64,000 bases of DNA, taken from contig CM066304.1 of assembly GCA_033807695.1 (NCBI GenBank), positions 1,364,001 to 1,428,000 of the forward strand, given 5' to 3'. The stretch's first letter is position 1. Each line of letters begins with the position of its first letter. The notes beneath the pieces were generated by a model that saw nothing but the letters and a program-made list of their open reading frames with translations, was not told the DNA's origin and did not search any database. Position numbers and translations under genes: made by a program. The stretch is from Daedaleopsis sinensis (Eukaryota > Basidiomycota > Agaricomycetes > Polyporales > Polyporaceae). Below, one piece after another: positions 1 through 12,512 of this stretch.

Positions 1-127
1 TGTGGTCCAGTCAGCCGGTGGGGATACGGGTAAATAGACAGCGTGGGCAGGAGTATCACTCACGGCAGGGGTCACGGGTGGGAACCATCCTCCGGATTGG
101 GTTTTAGAAGGTGTCTGCGCTACTTCA

Positions 128-412
128 TCAACTCGGAATCGGTGGAAGGATAGCGGCGGACGGTACCGGAAGAGCGGGGGTCTTGCGAGGTTTTAGGTCG
201 CGTTTGAACGCCCTGAAAGAGACGCCTGGCCGGTGCTGCCAATGTACGAGCATGAGCAGCTATTTCGAGGAGAAGGGCGTTAGGTGAAAAGGATACACAT
301 TAGCACGCACTTTCTCCTCTTGTCTCGTCGCGCCGGCCGAATTCGCTTGGTGATTCTTTCCGGAGTCTTTCTTCTTCACAGGCTTTTCCTGTCGCTTCTT
401 CTTGTTAGCCAT
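128..412 (-). CDS. possible small basic protein, two exons (69 aa)
   Basis: An ATG at 412 opens a Lys/Arg-rich reading frame. Exon 1 (311-412, 34 codons) ends at a GTGCGT donor. A CAG acceptor leads to exon 2 (128-235), which stays in frame to a TGA at 128-130. The protein begins MANKKKRQEKPVKKK and ends with a proline-rich tail. It is strongly basic, with no membrane segment or recognised domain. The 75-bp intron and exact phase match support a real gene. The short length and lack of a known family make this tentative. It could also be a fragment of a larger decayed gene. Confidence 0.33.
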
Positions 413-1835
413 AGCAACAAAGATATACCAGGAGAGCGCAATAGCCCGCTAAGAGTACAATGCAGGCCCGGGGCCAGGAGTACAAGGTTGCTACGCGTCC
501 TTGTGGGGCAGAGCCCGCACGGGTGGATTTAAGTACGAGTTGCACGAAAAGTTGCGGGGGTGCGCAGCGCCCCAGCAACAGCATGCTCTCCAAATGCGCT
601 GCACGTCCTCGAGGCAGAATGCGGAATCCGGATGCTACTGCCCTCGGTTCTAAGGCACACGATCTGCTCACGGTAAGCCCCTCGGACCTGACGTTTTGAC
701 GTACGCGTCCGCACGGTCATCACTGCATACTAGGACGAGAGACGAGCGCGGCCCACCGATGGTGCTTCCTCTGAATAGAAAGGGAAATTTCCTGGTTGGG
801 CTAAAAGCGCAGTCACATTGGGATGTTCGGCGCCGCCTGGACGTCGGCAGACCTCCCAGTCACTGCCCGGGAGAGCGACATATCACTGAAAGTGCAATAT
901 AGACATATATGCATAGTCCGCGGACCATCAGGACGATGCTCACGCTCTGCGGTAAGAGCACACCTGTCCTAGTGTGGGGCACGGCCGAAGGGCGGTGCGG
1001 GAAGGACGAGAAGCACGGGCCAGTGCCCTGATATAAAGAAAGCGAGCTAGATGAAATGACATCCCGCAAATCAAATTACTCACATTATCATGTCCAAAAT
1101 TCGCAGAATGCCAAGTTCATCCCGGAATAAACGCAAAACACGCGCGACAGGGGCGCTGATACTGTCACACTTGCGACGGTTGTGATGCTTCTGAAGTCTT
1201 GGGGTCCTTATTTTCTAGCGGATATGATGGCTTGTACAAGGTCTCCATGTCGCCATGGGATGTCATTGTACGTGCTGACATCGACTCGACTCGGATGACG
1301 AGTCGGACATGGTTGCTGGCAGCTCTGAGTCCGGCCCGGATGCCTACTACAAGATAGTCAGGACTGGATCAGACAATGCCAAGGCTAACATGGGGTCAAA
1401 CTACTCATCAATGTGGACTTAAACTTAAAGAAACAATTGTGGGAGACTCGACGGAGAGGGAGCAAACTGTCATCAACCACAATGCCATCCATTTATGGTA
1501 ATCTAAGCGCCGTGACGTCTCCAAGAGCGATCACAACCGAGGATTGTCCGAACAAGGGTTGTATTTTAGTTTACTTATGGCTTATGGGACAGCTCGCATA
1601 GCGACCGACAACAGCAGGTCGATCGAATAGTATGCATTAGCTGGCTCGAAAATGTAGTAGATACGGCTGGATAATTCTTCCGTAATGAATGTCCCTGTTG
1701 AAAGCATTGAGCACTAGTAGGGTACGGCGTAAAACGAATGATGGTATATATGCGATAACTTGACTAACTTCGACATGATGCTCGCGCATTACAGAGCGAA
1801 GGACTCTTCCTGCACTCATTTGCACCATATTGATC
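413..1835. other. intergenic, no gene recognised
   Basis: Short overlapping frames occur on both strands, but none has a domain, biased composition or a convincing exon chain. The stretch around 1070-1640 is relatively AT-rich and reads as ordinary intergenic DNA. Confidence 0.5.
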
Positions 1836-3139
1836 TCACGACCACACGAGCTTCCCGTTGTTGTCCACAGATGCAGACATCCCGCCACTCGGGGTCTTCT
1901 TCGATATCTTCGCCTGTTCGGCCATCCGGGTCCTCTCCAACTCGCGCTTGTGTTGTGCGAGAGCGGCGAGCCTCTGAGCCTCTGCGTCCGCCTTTGCGGC
2001 CTTTTGAGCCTCGCGCCGCGCAGCATGCTGTCGCTGCTTCTTCGTGAGCGTCTCAGGCGCACTTTGGACTGTCGACGTCGGTTGTGACGACGCAGAGTTC
2101 GCGGGGTTTGCTTCTGCCCAGGCAGGTCATTGAGAGATCGAGCTTGGATAAGTATACAACAAGACTCACTTGACCGCCCCCGGCTCTTCACTACCCCCCA
2201 CCCACCATCGTCCTCGCCGTCTGCGTCGTCAGCGGTCCCACGGGAGTCATGTTGGACATCCTCGTAGTCGGCCCAGGAAAATCCTACGGCAGGCTGTTCG
2301 TCCGCCTTTGGCTTGATGCGCATAACGCGAGAGAGTTCGGGGTAGTCCGGCTCCTCCAGCAAGCTACCGCAGCAACGTCAGACAACCACCAACGCCCATC
2401 GTCGGACACATGACACGCACTCTTCGACCCCAGTCTTCCGCGGCTTCGGCAGCAACCTCTCTGCGAGAGTGCGTCGGTTCTCCAGCACCCCGGAGTCTGC
2501 GAGCACAGACGACTCGTCCTCCGTCCGCTCCGTCACGGGCGACGAATTGCCCGTCGCCGACGTGGTGATGCCCGCGTCGCTCGTCGTGATCTCCAGCGAC
2601 TGCGAGAGTGCACCAGAGTCCGCAGGGCCGTCACCCGTGGCCCCATCCTTCGCGCTCCGCTTCTTCGTCTCCACCCGCGTCCACCCGGCGTCGTCCAGCG
2701 CAGGCTGCTTGCCCCCGGCAGGCTTCTTCGGCTTGCGCACCGCGGACGACTCCGGGGCGGTCGCGGACGACTCGGACTGCGCGTCGGCGGGGACGGGGCT
2801 CGCCTTCTTCGCCTTCTTTTTCTTCTTCTGCGGCTTCGCTGTCCTGTCCGCGGGCTCGGCGGGTGGTGTCGGGGTGTCGTCGAAGCCCCCTGGGACGACG
2901 GGAGGGAAGGAGACTACGCCAGGCTCAGGCTCCGCGGACACGTCCTCCTTGGCGGACGCAGGCCCAGCACGCGCCCCCGCCTTCTTCTTCTGCTTCTGTT
3001 TCTTGGACGAGGAGGCAGAGGACGAGGCAGACGTGCCTTCAGGTCCAGCGTCGGGCTTGCTGACGTGCGAGTACCCGTACGCAGCAGCGCCGGCGACGAC
3101 GATGGTGGCGACGGGGAGGTAGCTTTGAGCGGAACCCAT
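1836..3139 (-). CDS. conserved fungal membrane-anchored protein, Lys/Ser/Ala-rich (396 aa)
   Basis: There are three exons: 2421-3139, 2170-2363 and 1836-2113. Introns of 57 and 56 bp have GTGCGT/TAG and GTGAGT/CAG borders, and the phases add to exactly 397 codons. The N-terminus carries one hydrophobic segment (about residues 8-22), then a long low-complexity region rich in Ser, Ala and poly-Lys. A conserved-looking block near the exon 1/2 border contains LLEEPDYPELSRVMRIKPK. The C-terminal third is a charged helical region (KKQRQHAARREAQKAAKADA) ending in a GGMSASVDNNGKLVW tail. This layout resembles an unnamed fungal family with an N-terminal membrane anchor and a charged cytosolic tail; that is my recollection, not a search result. 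Function is unknown. The model is well supported by its splice phases. Confidence 0.82.
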
Positions 3140-6100
3140 GGCGTAGAGGTAGAGAGTTGAAGGAGTGTATGTGGATGCGAGAACTCAGAGAAGGAGACCG
3201 TGTAAATGAGCCGCAGTACTGACGTGGTGTAATAATATGGGTCCGCTGTACCTGGCCAATGCCATTTACCGAGACACGTCAACACACACAAATAGCGCGT
3301 CCCAAAATAGTCTAGGCTCCCGCCGCCGTCGCCATTGATTCTGAACGACCCGTCCTCTTCACGAGCAGCTCATATTATTATCAGACATAGCACACATATG
3401 CACGCATGGGCGGGAGCAGCTCTCGGATACATAGTAAAGGTACTTCTCATAACCTCGACGTTGCGAGTCCACTACATAAGCCACGCAACACCCTCTGCAT
3501 CCCCGTACTATGTTCGCAACCCCCTCTGAATCCGTCTTCGAGAGCCGTTCGCGCGAAGCCTAACAACATCAGCGCCCAGTCCACCGAGTCTAGCTCGTTC
3601 TCGCCAACCGAACGAGACCAGATTACGGACCCATTGGCCGAGGAATACAGTTGGAAAACCTTGTCGCATGCGGCGACAATCTTGTGGCATTCGAAGTACC
3701 CATCACGCGCGTACTTGGGGCAGCAGCGCGGTACGTAAACCTGCCACGTATGTATTTCAGCGAGCGCTTCGGGTCAGAAGAGAAGGAGAAAAACGGACCG
3801 ATGTCAATATTGTCGTTGGGGATGCCTTGTGGATACCGCCGAACGTCGCCTATAGACTCATGTTCAGGCCCTGTCCCGCGAGCCGGCTGGATTGCCTACG
3901 CCGTATCCCCAAAGAGTGCGCGCCCCTGCGCCATCTCATTCGCATGATTGAACCGGAGTGGGAACGAAGCCATAGATCCAGGCTGGATCAAGGTGACGAC
4001 AGGGGAGGGCGTCCCCGTCTTCCGGACTCTCGTGGTGTCCGCACGGCTGAGCGAATCAGGACCAGAAGCCACTTCGAGCAACTTAGCCGGACGGCGCTTG
4101 GTAGACCAGACCAGCGAGAACGTAGTGCAGGAGATGGTGGCAGAGACGCTATGGGTCCGGTGGCGAGGAACCTTTGGTAGGCTGTTGTACATGTAATGGG
4201 CGGTTGAAGGGAGGTTCGCGGATAGGATGCCACACATAAGCGCGCACATAATCCGACCGCGCGAACCTAGTCCACGGAAAGTAGTCAGAATCTGTCAGAT
4301 GGATTTTCAGTACAGTCGATCTCGTGTATCAAGATGGTAAAAATAGGATTGAAGCCAATAGATCGGTGGCAACAGGACTACAAAGTGCGGAGCAGGCACA
4401 ATATAGTCGAGGACGTCCATCTGCGTCCATGTCCACTGTGACTGGACAGTCCATGGGCAATCCTCTTGTTCGTCATGACTTCCTAACAAAGTCTTCTATC
4501 TAAATCCACAACCTCTGCCACATGATCCACATGACACACCGCATGCTCAATATAACTCACCACAATCCCGCTCACAACATTCGACCGTCCAAGAGATGGG
4601 CAACTGGCCAGCCTCCGCCTTCGCGCGCAATGTCATCTTGCGTATAGAGAAGGTTATACCTGCATCCAGGGGCCGTCACACATCTGGCACCATAGCTCAT
4701 CCAGCCGTGCTACAAACAAGACCACAATCTGAGACGCACCTGCATTTCCTCGATCGTTGATCGAACATGTTTGCCGCCATTGCTCTACATGTGTCCACAC
4801 TCCGATCTCTTGGACCGTACCGACATACACAAAGACCCACAATGCACACAGCCCTGCGCACCCTCCTAGGAATGTATGTGACCCGCGCGTGATCGAGGTT
4901 TAAGCAGGGGAAGGTGTGGGCCAGTTATGACTTGTGCTGAGGTCGCCGGTTCCAACGGAGCCATGCTTCACAGTGTTGCGGATAGCATGCACATAACCTT
5001 TACAAAGTGAGTGAAATTTGCCGGCGATGTCGAATGATACAACTTACTGAGTACTCCGCTCGCAAGAGCTAGTCCCGCCGGGCCTCCGACTTATCCGCTA
5101 ACAATGACAACGTCGCTCTCTTTGGTGGGGTTTCGTCTAGTTACTTGATGCTGTTCCTACACTGCGGCTGGCTGAAAAGAGGCCTGAAGTAGAGAGCGAA
5201 CGCACAGGTAAGTTGGACGTTGGGAAGCAAGAGTCACAGGCGCCAGTAGTGGTGGTGAGTACATCGCGTAAGCGCCTAAACGTTGCATCAATCCTCCATC
5301 ACGGTCACCCGCGCACCCCATTGCTGGGTGCATACGCCCTTGACATACAATGCTTGCCACTGCTTGGGGCTCCAACGCGGTCAGCACATATAGCGGTTGT
5401 ATCTCCCTGTACGCCTACCGCAGACCCGCACAAGGTATACTAGTATATTACGGTTGGACTGCCCGCTCCATTCCATCCAAGTCGCCGGGACGGAATCTGC
5501 AATTGGTAGTATGTCACAAAGCTTGATCGATGCCTCTGATACTGAAGCTTGCTTTGACACATTTTGGCCAGGGTCATCACACGAGAGGTGCACGACCGGC
5601 TGATAACGCATCCTTGGGCGGCATTCAGTACACGGCACGGGCGCAGAGAGCTCGCACCGCACCTGTCCACAACGACTTGCCTTCCATGGCGCTCCTCCTA
5701 CAAAGCATGTTATCGTGGCCAAACACCAAGACCGCGGCCCTCGCGCGACAGTTATCGTCAGGAATTTGCCGACCTGTCACAACTCCGCGAATGTCATCGC
5801 TCGGGCCCTGGCAAAGCTAGCTCGATATTGGAAAATACAGGCCTACCGCTACCGCAGCTACTCGTGCAGCTCCCGAGTAGCTGATTGTTCAGGACGAACT
5901 ACCCGAGGAAATCTTGAGGCAGGTCGACTGCAGTGGTCCATTCTGTCTATCATAACATTCGTAGATATTCTTCATAGGCATGCGCTCTCTACTCACGAGT
6001 GGTCAAGTCGACCTGAAGTCGACCCAATCATGCAAGAGTTGAGTTCCAATTTTCCCGGCGGTGCTCACAGCTGACTCCGAAACCCCTATCTATCCGATCT

Positions 6101-6446
6101 AGCTGACGGACTGCGGAAGGTGTCCGTCCATTCTTCGTTGAGAAGCTCATTTAGACACAGCCATGCTTTGAAGACCGGAATATCAGCGCTCGCTAGTAGG
6201 TGTGCCGGGTCACCCGTAGTCGACATCATACTCAGCTGATGATTGAATCGTCAAAGCAGCCTTCTCGCCTGTCCCATGTGGGAATATTCTATCGAAGAGC
6301 TAGGACCCGCCCTCGGAGGTTGGGGTTGGAATATTCCCTTTACTGGGAGTGCGCGGCCGTGGACCGCTATGAGTCTCGCCGGACCACATCGAGTCTGAGG
6401 TCTCGTCGGCGGCGCTCGCCGGCAACGGTTGGACGGCCAAAGCACC
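3140..6446. other. 3.3-kb gene-poor stretch
   Basis: No continuous gene could be assembled. Several 60-170 codon frames exist on both strands (for example plus-strand frames at 3651-4196 and minus-strand hydrophobic fragments at 4307-4489 and 4654-4842), but none chains through splice sites or shows a motif I recognise. A short plus-strand LPEEIL-like peptide near 5893 resembles an F-box start but is followed by stops. The region may hold decayed genes or old transposon remnants. Confidence 0.4.
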
Positions 6447-7682
6447 ATGGCACACGTACTTAAGCCACGCCCTTCGCCTTCCTCAGCTCCTCTCATCTCA
6501 TCTTCCACCTCGAGTCCGATGTCTCGACGAAACACTGTGCAGAAGGCTAACACGCATTTCCAGCATATGGTATGTATCTTCATTTCGCTGGAATCACCGC
6601 CGTACTGACACAGATTTCAGATGCCAAACATCGGTGAACGATGGGGGACGCCGCCAGACGATCCCGCACAGACACCATACGTTGTGCCGACCCCGGACAA
6701 CAACCGCGGCGTTCCTCCCAGCAGAGTCTCTATCGGTTCTGCCAATCCAATTGTTCCGCCGATGGATCCCCTCGAGTTCAGCACAAATTCGTGGGAGACG
6801 GGCGGCCACCTCGGTATAACGCTCCCATCCAGCGTTGACTACGGTGTACCGTTCCCAGGAGGGTCGAACATCGAGCCCAACGGCCTAAACCAGTACGAAT
6901 TCGACCCACAGGGCTTCCAGTCGCCCACCGGGCAGACTGGTAACGCCTATGTGCCCCCGAGCACCCCGCCATTGTTCCCCGGCCTCGACTATTTTGCTGT
7001 GCCCCAAGCGCTTCGTGACCCGCAACAAGCCCAAGCCAACATTGGGCATCTTCAGCAGCCGCGAGTTGTTGCGCGTACAAGGGGCACCTACCATCGCGTC
7101 ACGTTTGGCGACCCCAACGTCGACGCAGCTCTATCTTTTGGAACGCATGGTCCAGGCTTTTTTGTGCCCGACGATGCTACGAGTCCTCTTCACACTGCGT
7201 CGACGCCGCTGGCCCAAACTCAACACGTGCGTCGCGATGGTATGCAAGGCGCCAGTGCCCCGATGGCATACCAAACGTCTCCAGAATATGTACGTGACGC
7301 ACTCACCGGAGCTACACCACCGTCGCTGACCATCATGCCCTGCCCTCTCCAGTACCTGCCTCCTAGCAGCTCGACGTCTCCGTGGCAGCAAGCCGGATTT
7401 GTTCAAGGATCCAGCCAGTTGCCTGCGGCCAATAGTCTGCCTCCAGCCCCCGCAGCCCAGCGCGCTGTAGAGCAAAGTGTGCCCAAGACGAAGAAGGCCG
7501 CGACTCGGACGCGGAAGCGGAGCCGCACAGCGCAAAGTGGGCATGAAGACGAGAATGTCGGCGACGAGAAAGACGGTGCGGTAGAGGGGGCTTCTGGGCC
7601 TCCTCGCGGAGGGCGACGCGTCCGCGCGATTCAAGGCCCAACTCATGCTTATGTTGGGGAGGGGTCATTCAGCCTGACCTAG
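6447..7682 (+). CDS. proline-rich protein with basic C-terminal patch, unknown function (394 aa)
   Basis: The ATG at 6447 lies in a strong context (CACCATGG). Exon 1 (6447-6569, 41 codons) ends at GTATGT. A 51-bp intron with a TTTCAG acceptor joins exon 2 (6621-7682) in frame. The protein is rich in Pro, Thr, Ser and Gln through most of its length. A basic segment near the C-terminus (KTKKAATRTRKRSRTAQ) is followed by an acidic stretch and a short Gly/Arg segment. There is no signal peptide, membrane segment or catalytic motif. The composition suggests a disordered nuclear protein, with the basic patch as a possible nuclear localisation signal. That is inference, and no family is recognised. 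Flanks are gene-poor on both sides. Confidence 0.68.
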
Positions 7683-9121
7683 TTGCATTGTTATCGATTC
7701 GGACGCGTTGCTCGTGCATTGTATTGCATTGTTCTCCTTGTATTCTCGCTCAGACTTTCCATCACCTCATGTATGTCGCGTCGTAATCCATGCCTCGTTA
7801 CCTCTCTGTACTTCTTCCCAGTATGTCGACGTCTACCTCCCAGACGACGACTTAAGACGAGCGTCAACAGCGCGGTTATCTGAAATTTGTCCATATTTGG
7901 TAAACGTTGTTGGAAAATGTTTAATTCTAGGCGCCCTCTCATCATTTCCTCCTACTCGTGAGTTGTAACTTGTAAGTTCTGCAGTGGTATGCATCTTCAG
8001 ACTCAGAGAGGCTGATAAGTAGGATGTCTTCGACAGTGCCTGGCAGCATTGTGCTGGTGATGTCAATTCATTCGAAGGGCAGGCTCGGCAACGCTGGCAC
8101 TCCTTCTCTACCTTAGAACAAACGACTCTGCCATTCTGCCAGTAGCGACGGTCACTACCAATGCCTTTGTGCAGCGATAGGAGCCCTCCCTCCTGCTTCA
8201 ATATCTACATGAATTGCGGCTAAAGATTTATACAACTTGAAGTCACATTTGCACCAAGGACCATCTCCTAGAGATTGCTGACCTACAACAGCCCTGATCT
8301 AGCCAATTTTGCGGCAGTTTTCTGCCACCCAAATACCCCCAAAATATGAGTAACAAATATCCTGAAGACTGCAACAGGCGACGAGTGCCTGCCAAATACG
8401 CGCACCGTCCGAAACGCCCGGTTTCTGCCTCCTACCGCATCCGAAGTAGCAGCGCGGGCAGACAGGCTTCTTCCGAATGGAACGCCCGCTTCCTTGTCTC
8501 AGATCCATCCCAAGTCTCCTTTGTGGATGGAGTTGACCTCTCTTTGTGAACCGGTGCCACGCCGTGTCCGGACTGTCAGCGCGAGCGGCGAGAGAAAGCA
8601 GAGACAGACAGGAAGTCTGAGGCACCGACGGACTATGCCGACATCGGACACTTGTTATGGAGACGTACGTACTGCAGCTGCAGTTGCAGACCTGATACGC
8701 ACTAGGCTAGTTACTGACAGCTCCCGCATATCCAGGATGCAGCGATGGCCGCGCCAAAGCGTACACCGCGATTCTCCGCGGAAATGGAGGACATCAAAAC
8801 CGCCACGGACCAGTGACTTACTGACGTGCGGTAGGTAGCACACTCGGCTGTGCGCATCATGCATCGGCACGAGGCGATTCCCATGGGCTACTCTGAACAA
8901 TCAACAATGGGACGCGCACAAATCAATTGCCCTTGTTATTTGCTCCCCGACTGCGCCCTACATCCTTCCCCCACTGGCAGACATGCTAATCACCCTCAGA
9001 CCATCACCCTGCATCCACGTTCATTCAATAACGTCCACTGGAGCGATTGTGCTACAACCATTTCGATATTCGTACAAAGTCTGCTCGTCGACAACACCTG
9101 TAACCGACCCAACCTCGACAT
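7683..9121. other. intergenic, nothing recognised
   Basis: Short frames on both strands have no exon chain, domain or repeat structure that I can support. Confidence 0.45.
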
Positions 9122-9805
9122 TCATGCCTTGCGCGTGTTGCTTCCAAGCAGCCCTAACTTCACCGCCTCAGCAACGGGGGGCAGCTTCTTGGCCTCCGCA
9201 AGCCTCTCCTCGGTGATCAAGTAGCTCCTCGGCAAGCCCACGTTCTCGACAACCTGCTCTTGTGCATTGGCCACGGAAACACCTGCCTCCTCCGCCAGGA
9301 GCATCTCGACGACAGCCTTGCCGCAGAGAGTGGCGTTCGGCATTCCATGGCCTGATCCATGTGGAATCAGCAACCAACTCGAAGTAGGCGATTGTCGTCA
9401 ACCAAGAGTACACTCACCAGTGTATCCACCGGCCAGCCACACTGCCGTCCCCGGGACCCTACCGATCCAAGGCAGGTTGTCCCTCGAGTACCCCATGATG
9501 CCCGTCCACTGATGCGTCGCCTCCAGCTCTTCGAGCCCGTCCGTCTCCCCGCCCAGATCCATGAACATCAGCAGCCTGCGCCTCAGCCACTCCGCCATCC
9601 CCTCGTCCACGACGCTATCGTCCCACACCCCCACAAACTCATGCTTGGCCGCGCCGTACCCGCCCCCGTACATGTAGTGGCCCGCCGCGTTCGGCACCCC
9701 CTCGTACGGCCGCTGGTTCAGATAGTCGCCCGAGTGGTCCAGCTGGCCAGGCTGCCCGGCCAGGTTCCGACGTTCCACTGTCGTGTCGCTCGTACGTTTG
9801 AACCA
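9122..9805 (-). pseudogene. 5'-truncated FAD-dependent oxidoreductase (DAO family), C-terminal part only
   Basis: Two exons remain. The upstream exon (9418 to about 9805) has typical DAO-family C-terminal sequence, including HSGDYLNQRPYEGVPNAAGH and an ATHQWTGIMGYSRDNLPWIG block. A 66-bp intron (9352-9417, GTGAGT/CAG) leads in frame to exon 9122-9351, starting GHGMPNATLCGKAVVEMLLA and ending at a TGA. This is the substrate/FAD-binding end of fungal amine or sugar oxidoreductases of the DAO fold, which are usually about 450-520 residues. Only about 200 residues are present. The frame meets an in-frame TGA at 9806-9808, and I found no N-terminal GxGxxG Rossmann exon upstream. Without it the protein cannot bind FAD, so I call it a remnant. 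An undetected upstream exon is possible but unlikely. Confidence 0.78.
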
Positions 9806-10555
9806 TCATGACACGCTCAGTTTCTGGCAATCCACCCCGATTGTGCTACGTTCACCAGGAGCAGACTCGACTTGTTCGACCGCGATACGTATAATCCAGG
9901 AAGGGACAAATCTGGGAATTATGTGTTAGGTGCGTTCATCTCGGTATGGTTATCAGTGCATACAGTCTTATAAAGTTACAAATCGTAGAGCTTGTTCCTC
10001 TCTTGGGATCATTGCGATGCACTTGGTGAGCGATCCTCTTGAATGTAGCTTGATATTTGCGAACTTGGCGCTCTTAAATGCAGTCAAATAAGAAGTAGGA
10101 GATACCACGTCGCTCGCATAGAAGTGTCCAAAGAGGCTTTACAAGATACCGGGAGAGAAGGTGCGAGCACATATGATGGCATCCATATCGAGGATTTGCG
10201 GGAGCAGAGCTTCTCAGAGTCACTGTGGTCAGATCGTGACCGGACGTTCTGTCACGCCGGGTCACAGTGGCCGGTGGAACGCGTAACGTCGGAGCGCTGG
10301 TGGACGGCAGAGGCGTACGCAACGACGACGGAGCCATCCTCTTCCCGTCCGTCACGGCCATGGCGTGCTCTCATTTGCATCAGCCCACTACTGCGCATGC
10401 CTTCTGACAAGTCCGCTCGGCCACGAGTACTTACTCACCTCCCACTCGCCGAGACATAGGACTCCGGCCGGCACGCCCCTTTCTCCTCCGCCCGCAGAAC
10501 GAATACGCGTTCTCCGATACGGGACAAGAAGGTACGGCGAGGCGCACCAGTCGAG
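9806..10555. other. intergenic / promoter region of the 10653 gene
   Basis: No coding exon was identified. The missing N-terminal half of the oxidoreductase would be expected here on the minus strand but is not visible. Confidence 0.45.
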
Positions 10556-10562
10556 TATATAA
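10556..10562 (+). promoter_or_regulatory. TATA box
   Basis: TATATAA lies 91 bp upstream of the ATG at 10653, followed by a pyrimidine-rich leader. This spacing is normal for a fungal core promoter. Confidence 0.55.
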
Positions 10563-10652
10563 CCCCGTCTCTCCCCCGTCGCCGTAAGCTATCATTCTCG
10601 GTCGACGCGCAAACAACATCCGCTCTCTCTTCTACTCTAATACCTCTCCAAG

Positions 10653-11485
10653 ATGTACTGGCACCACATGCACCGCGGCATGCACGTCCGCCGCTGCAGC
10701 GGTGCGTCCTCCCGCATCCTCTGGTTCCTCCTCGGCGCCGGCACCACCGCCTGGTGGACGCACCACCACGACTCGCACGCGTGGGCAGAAGGCCGCCGCT
10801 GCTCGCGCGACCGCATCCCGCAGAACGCGTACCCCGCGCCCGGCGGCCAGGGCCCGGACTCGTTCCCCCCCAGCAGCAGCGACAACGCGCCGCCGGCGCC
10901 GGGGACGATGGACAAGTGGGACCGGTGGGGGTGGGGGTGGGGGCACTGGGGCAGGGGCTCGTGGCCGGGCCAGGAGGACAACAACAACATCCACCGGGGC
11001 GGCGGCTGGGACCGGTGGGGGTGGAATAGGACGCACTCCAACCCGAGGCCGGAGGGCGCGTGGGGGCCGCCGACGCCGCTGCCGGGGTCGAGGGAGAATG
11101 CGCCGGAGAAGGATGTCGTGCAGCAGGCGACGGACTCGGTGAGTGATCGCTATATCTTCCTTTCGTCGCCGAGTCGTATGGGACTCACCAAGATGTCGCC
11201 GATAGATTGCGGACCTGTCCGAAGCCACGCTCAACAACCTCCTTGCCACTGTAGAGAGTCTGAGGAATGTGGGTGATCGCAATGTGGCCGTTTCAGCTGT
11301 GATCTGACGCTCTCCGCCCGTCTCCTCAGAACATCGCAGAACATCGCACCCAACGCGAGCGGCAGGAGCGTGAACTCCAAGTCCTCCGCGAAGCTAAGTT
11401 CAAGCAGTTCGAAGAGTGGCAGCGCCAGCAGGAGCAGACACTGAGGGAAGAGAAGAAGCCGGAGCCTTCCCGACGGCTAGTCTAG
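10653..11485 (+). CDS. His/Trp/Gly-rich membrane-anchored protein with C-terminal coiled coil (234 aa)
   Basis: Three exons (10653-11138, 11206-11268, 11330-11485) join in frame through GTGAGT/TAG and GTGGGT/CAG introns. The N-terminus is His- and Arg-rich (MYWHHMHRGMHVRRC), followed by a short hydrophobic stretch at about residues 22-35 that could be a membrane anchor. Next is a low-complexity region with repeated Trp-Gly pairs (DRWGWGWGHWGRGSWPG). The last 70 residues form a charged Gln/Glu/Arg/Lys coiled coil. The function is unknown. The low-complexity middle plus conserved-looking ends suggests a structural or scaffold role (inference). A TATA box lies 91 bp upstream. Its right-hand neighbour is the gypsy insertion about 1 kb downstream. 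Before that insertion the next gene would have been the MDR oxidoreductase now at 53432. Confidence 0.8.
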
Positions 11486-12080
11486 GCATCTTTTGTTTTA
11501 TCCTTACAGAATGATCAACTCAATTCTTCATTTATAATCCCTTCCGTGTCATGTCTGGGACGGTGGACAATTTGACGCCGCAAGCCCACCGCTGCCAGTA
11601 CAGATCCGAGGACCGGTTCCAGGGTTCTACTGAAGGCAAGCAATATCATGGTCTCCTTCAGATCGGACTCGGGCTCTCTCAGTAGTAGCCATCGGCAGTT
11701 ACTCATCAGGTTTTATCCAGAGTCCGTTCTACTCGGAGCTTGCCGGTTAACCACACAGTTAAGCTTATAGTCATCAATCGCTGCCCCGTCCGATTCGCGC
11801 CATATATTTTTTCTACGCAGACGGCTATACGTCGCAGTGCAGGGTGCCTCGTTTTCTGAACACAGCGGTGAGTCTTCTCGACTGGCACTCCTGCAGCAAG
11901 CCACACTAACGCCATCCCAGGCTGCGCCACTCCTGACTTGACCCGCCCGGAGTGCCAAATGAGCGCGGGGAGCCCAAACGTCGCCCAAGCCCTCGCTGTG
12001 TGAGACGTCCGTGACCGTCGGGACGTGCAAGATCAACGTCTGCGGGCAGTACAAGTCGCACTTGCACAACTTTTCCAGCT

Positions 12081-12110
12081 CCCGCCGCCGCCGCCGCCGC
12101 CGCCGCCTCC
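12081..12110. repeat. (CCG)n microsatellite
   Basis: About nine consecutive CCG triplets with short impure ends. Confidence 0.85.
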
Positions 12111-12167
12111 CTCTGCCCGATTCATGAATAGGGAACATCAGTTTCAGAGGTGTAACATGAGCAAGCA

Positions 12168-12233
12168 GAGGTGGCGGGCAGAGGTGGCGGGCAGAGGCAG
12201 CGGGCGGAGGCGACGGGCGGAGGCGACGGCGGG
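12168..12233. repeat. G-rich degenerate minisatellite
   Basis: Repeats of a roughly 12-13 bp unit (GAGGTGGCGGGCA and variants such as GAGGCGACGGGCG) in tandem. Confidence 0.65.
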
Positions 12234-12507
12234 AAGCGATGGGCGCTGGGCGTTGATGACTCACCATCAACTTCGCGCCCGTTATTCCCGCCGCCGGCCG
12301 TTCCTCCCGCCTCCACGGCGGCTCCACCGCTGCCCGCCGCTTCTACTCGCCACCTCTCCTAGTCCAACAACCTACACGCAGAGCAGAGACATTCATGGCG
12401 CGGGCCTCGGAACACCCCAAACTTATTAGTGCTATCTCCGACGCCAACGGTACTATGTATCTCGTGATACTCACGCAGTTCAAAGCTGTGGTACCAACTT
12501 CATGATG

Positions 12508-12512
12508 CTAGC
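12508..12512. other. gypsy target-site duplication, left copy (CTAGC)
   Basis: CTAGC directly precedes the left LTR and recurs directly after the right LTR at 53279-53283. A 5-bp duplication is the expected product of a Ty3/gypsy integrase. Confidence 0.9.

Larger units (their letters stand above)
11486..12507. other. intergenic with low-complexity DNA
   Basis: No gene was recognised. A (CCG)n run lies at about 12081-12110 and a G-rich degenerate minisatellite at about 12168-12233. Long Arg-rich frames here are products of the GC-rich repeats. Confidence 0.5.

Noticed and set aside
3651..4196. A possible gene in the plus-strand frames at 3651-4196
   Set aside because: No splice pairs join the pieces in frame and no motif is recognisable.
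12025..12429. Poly-Pro/Arg-rich frames over the CCG run
   Set aside because: Products of the (CCG)n and G-rich minisatellite, open in several frames at once.
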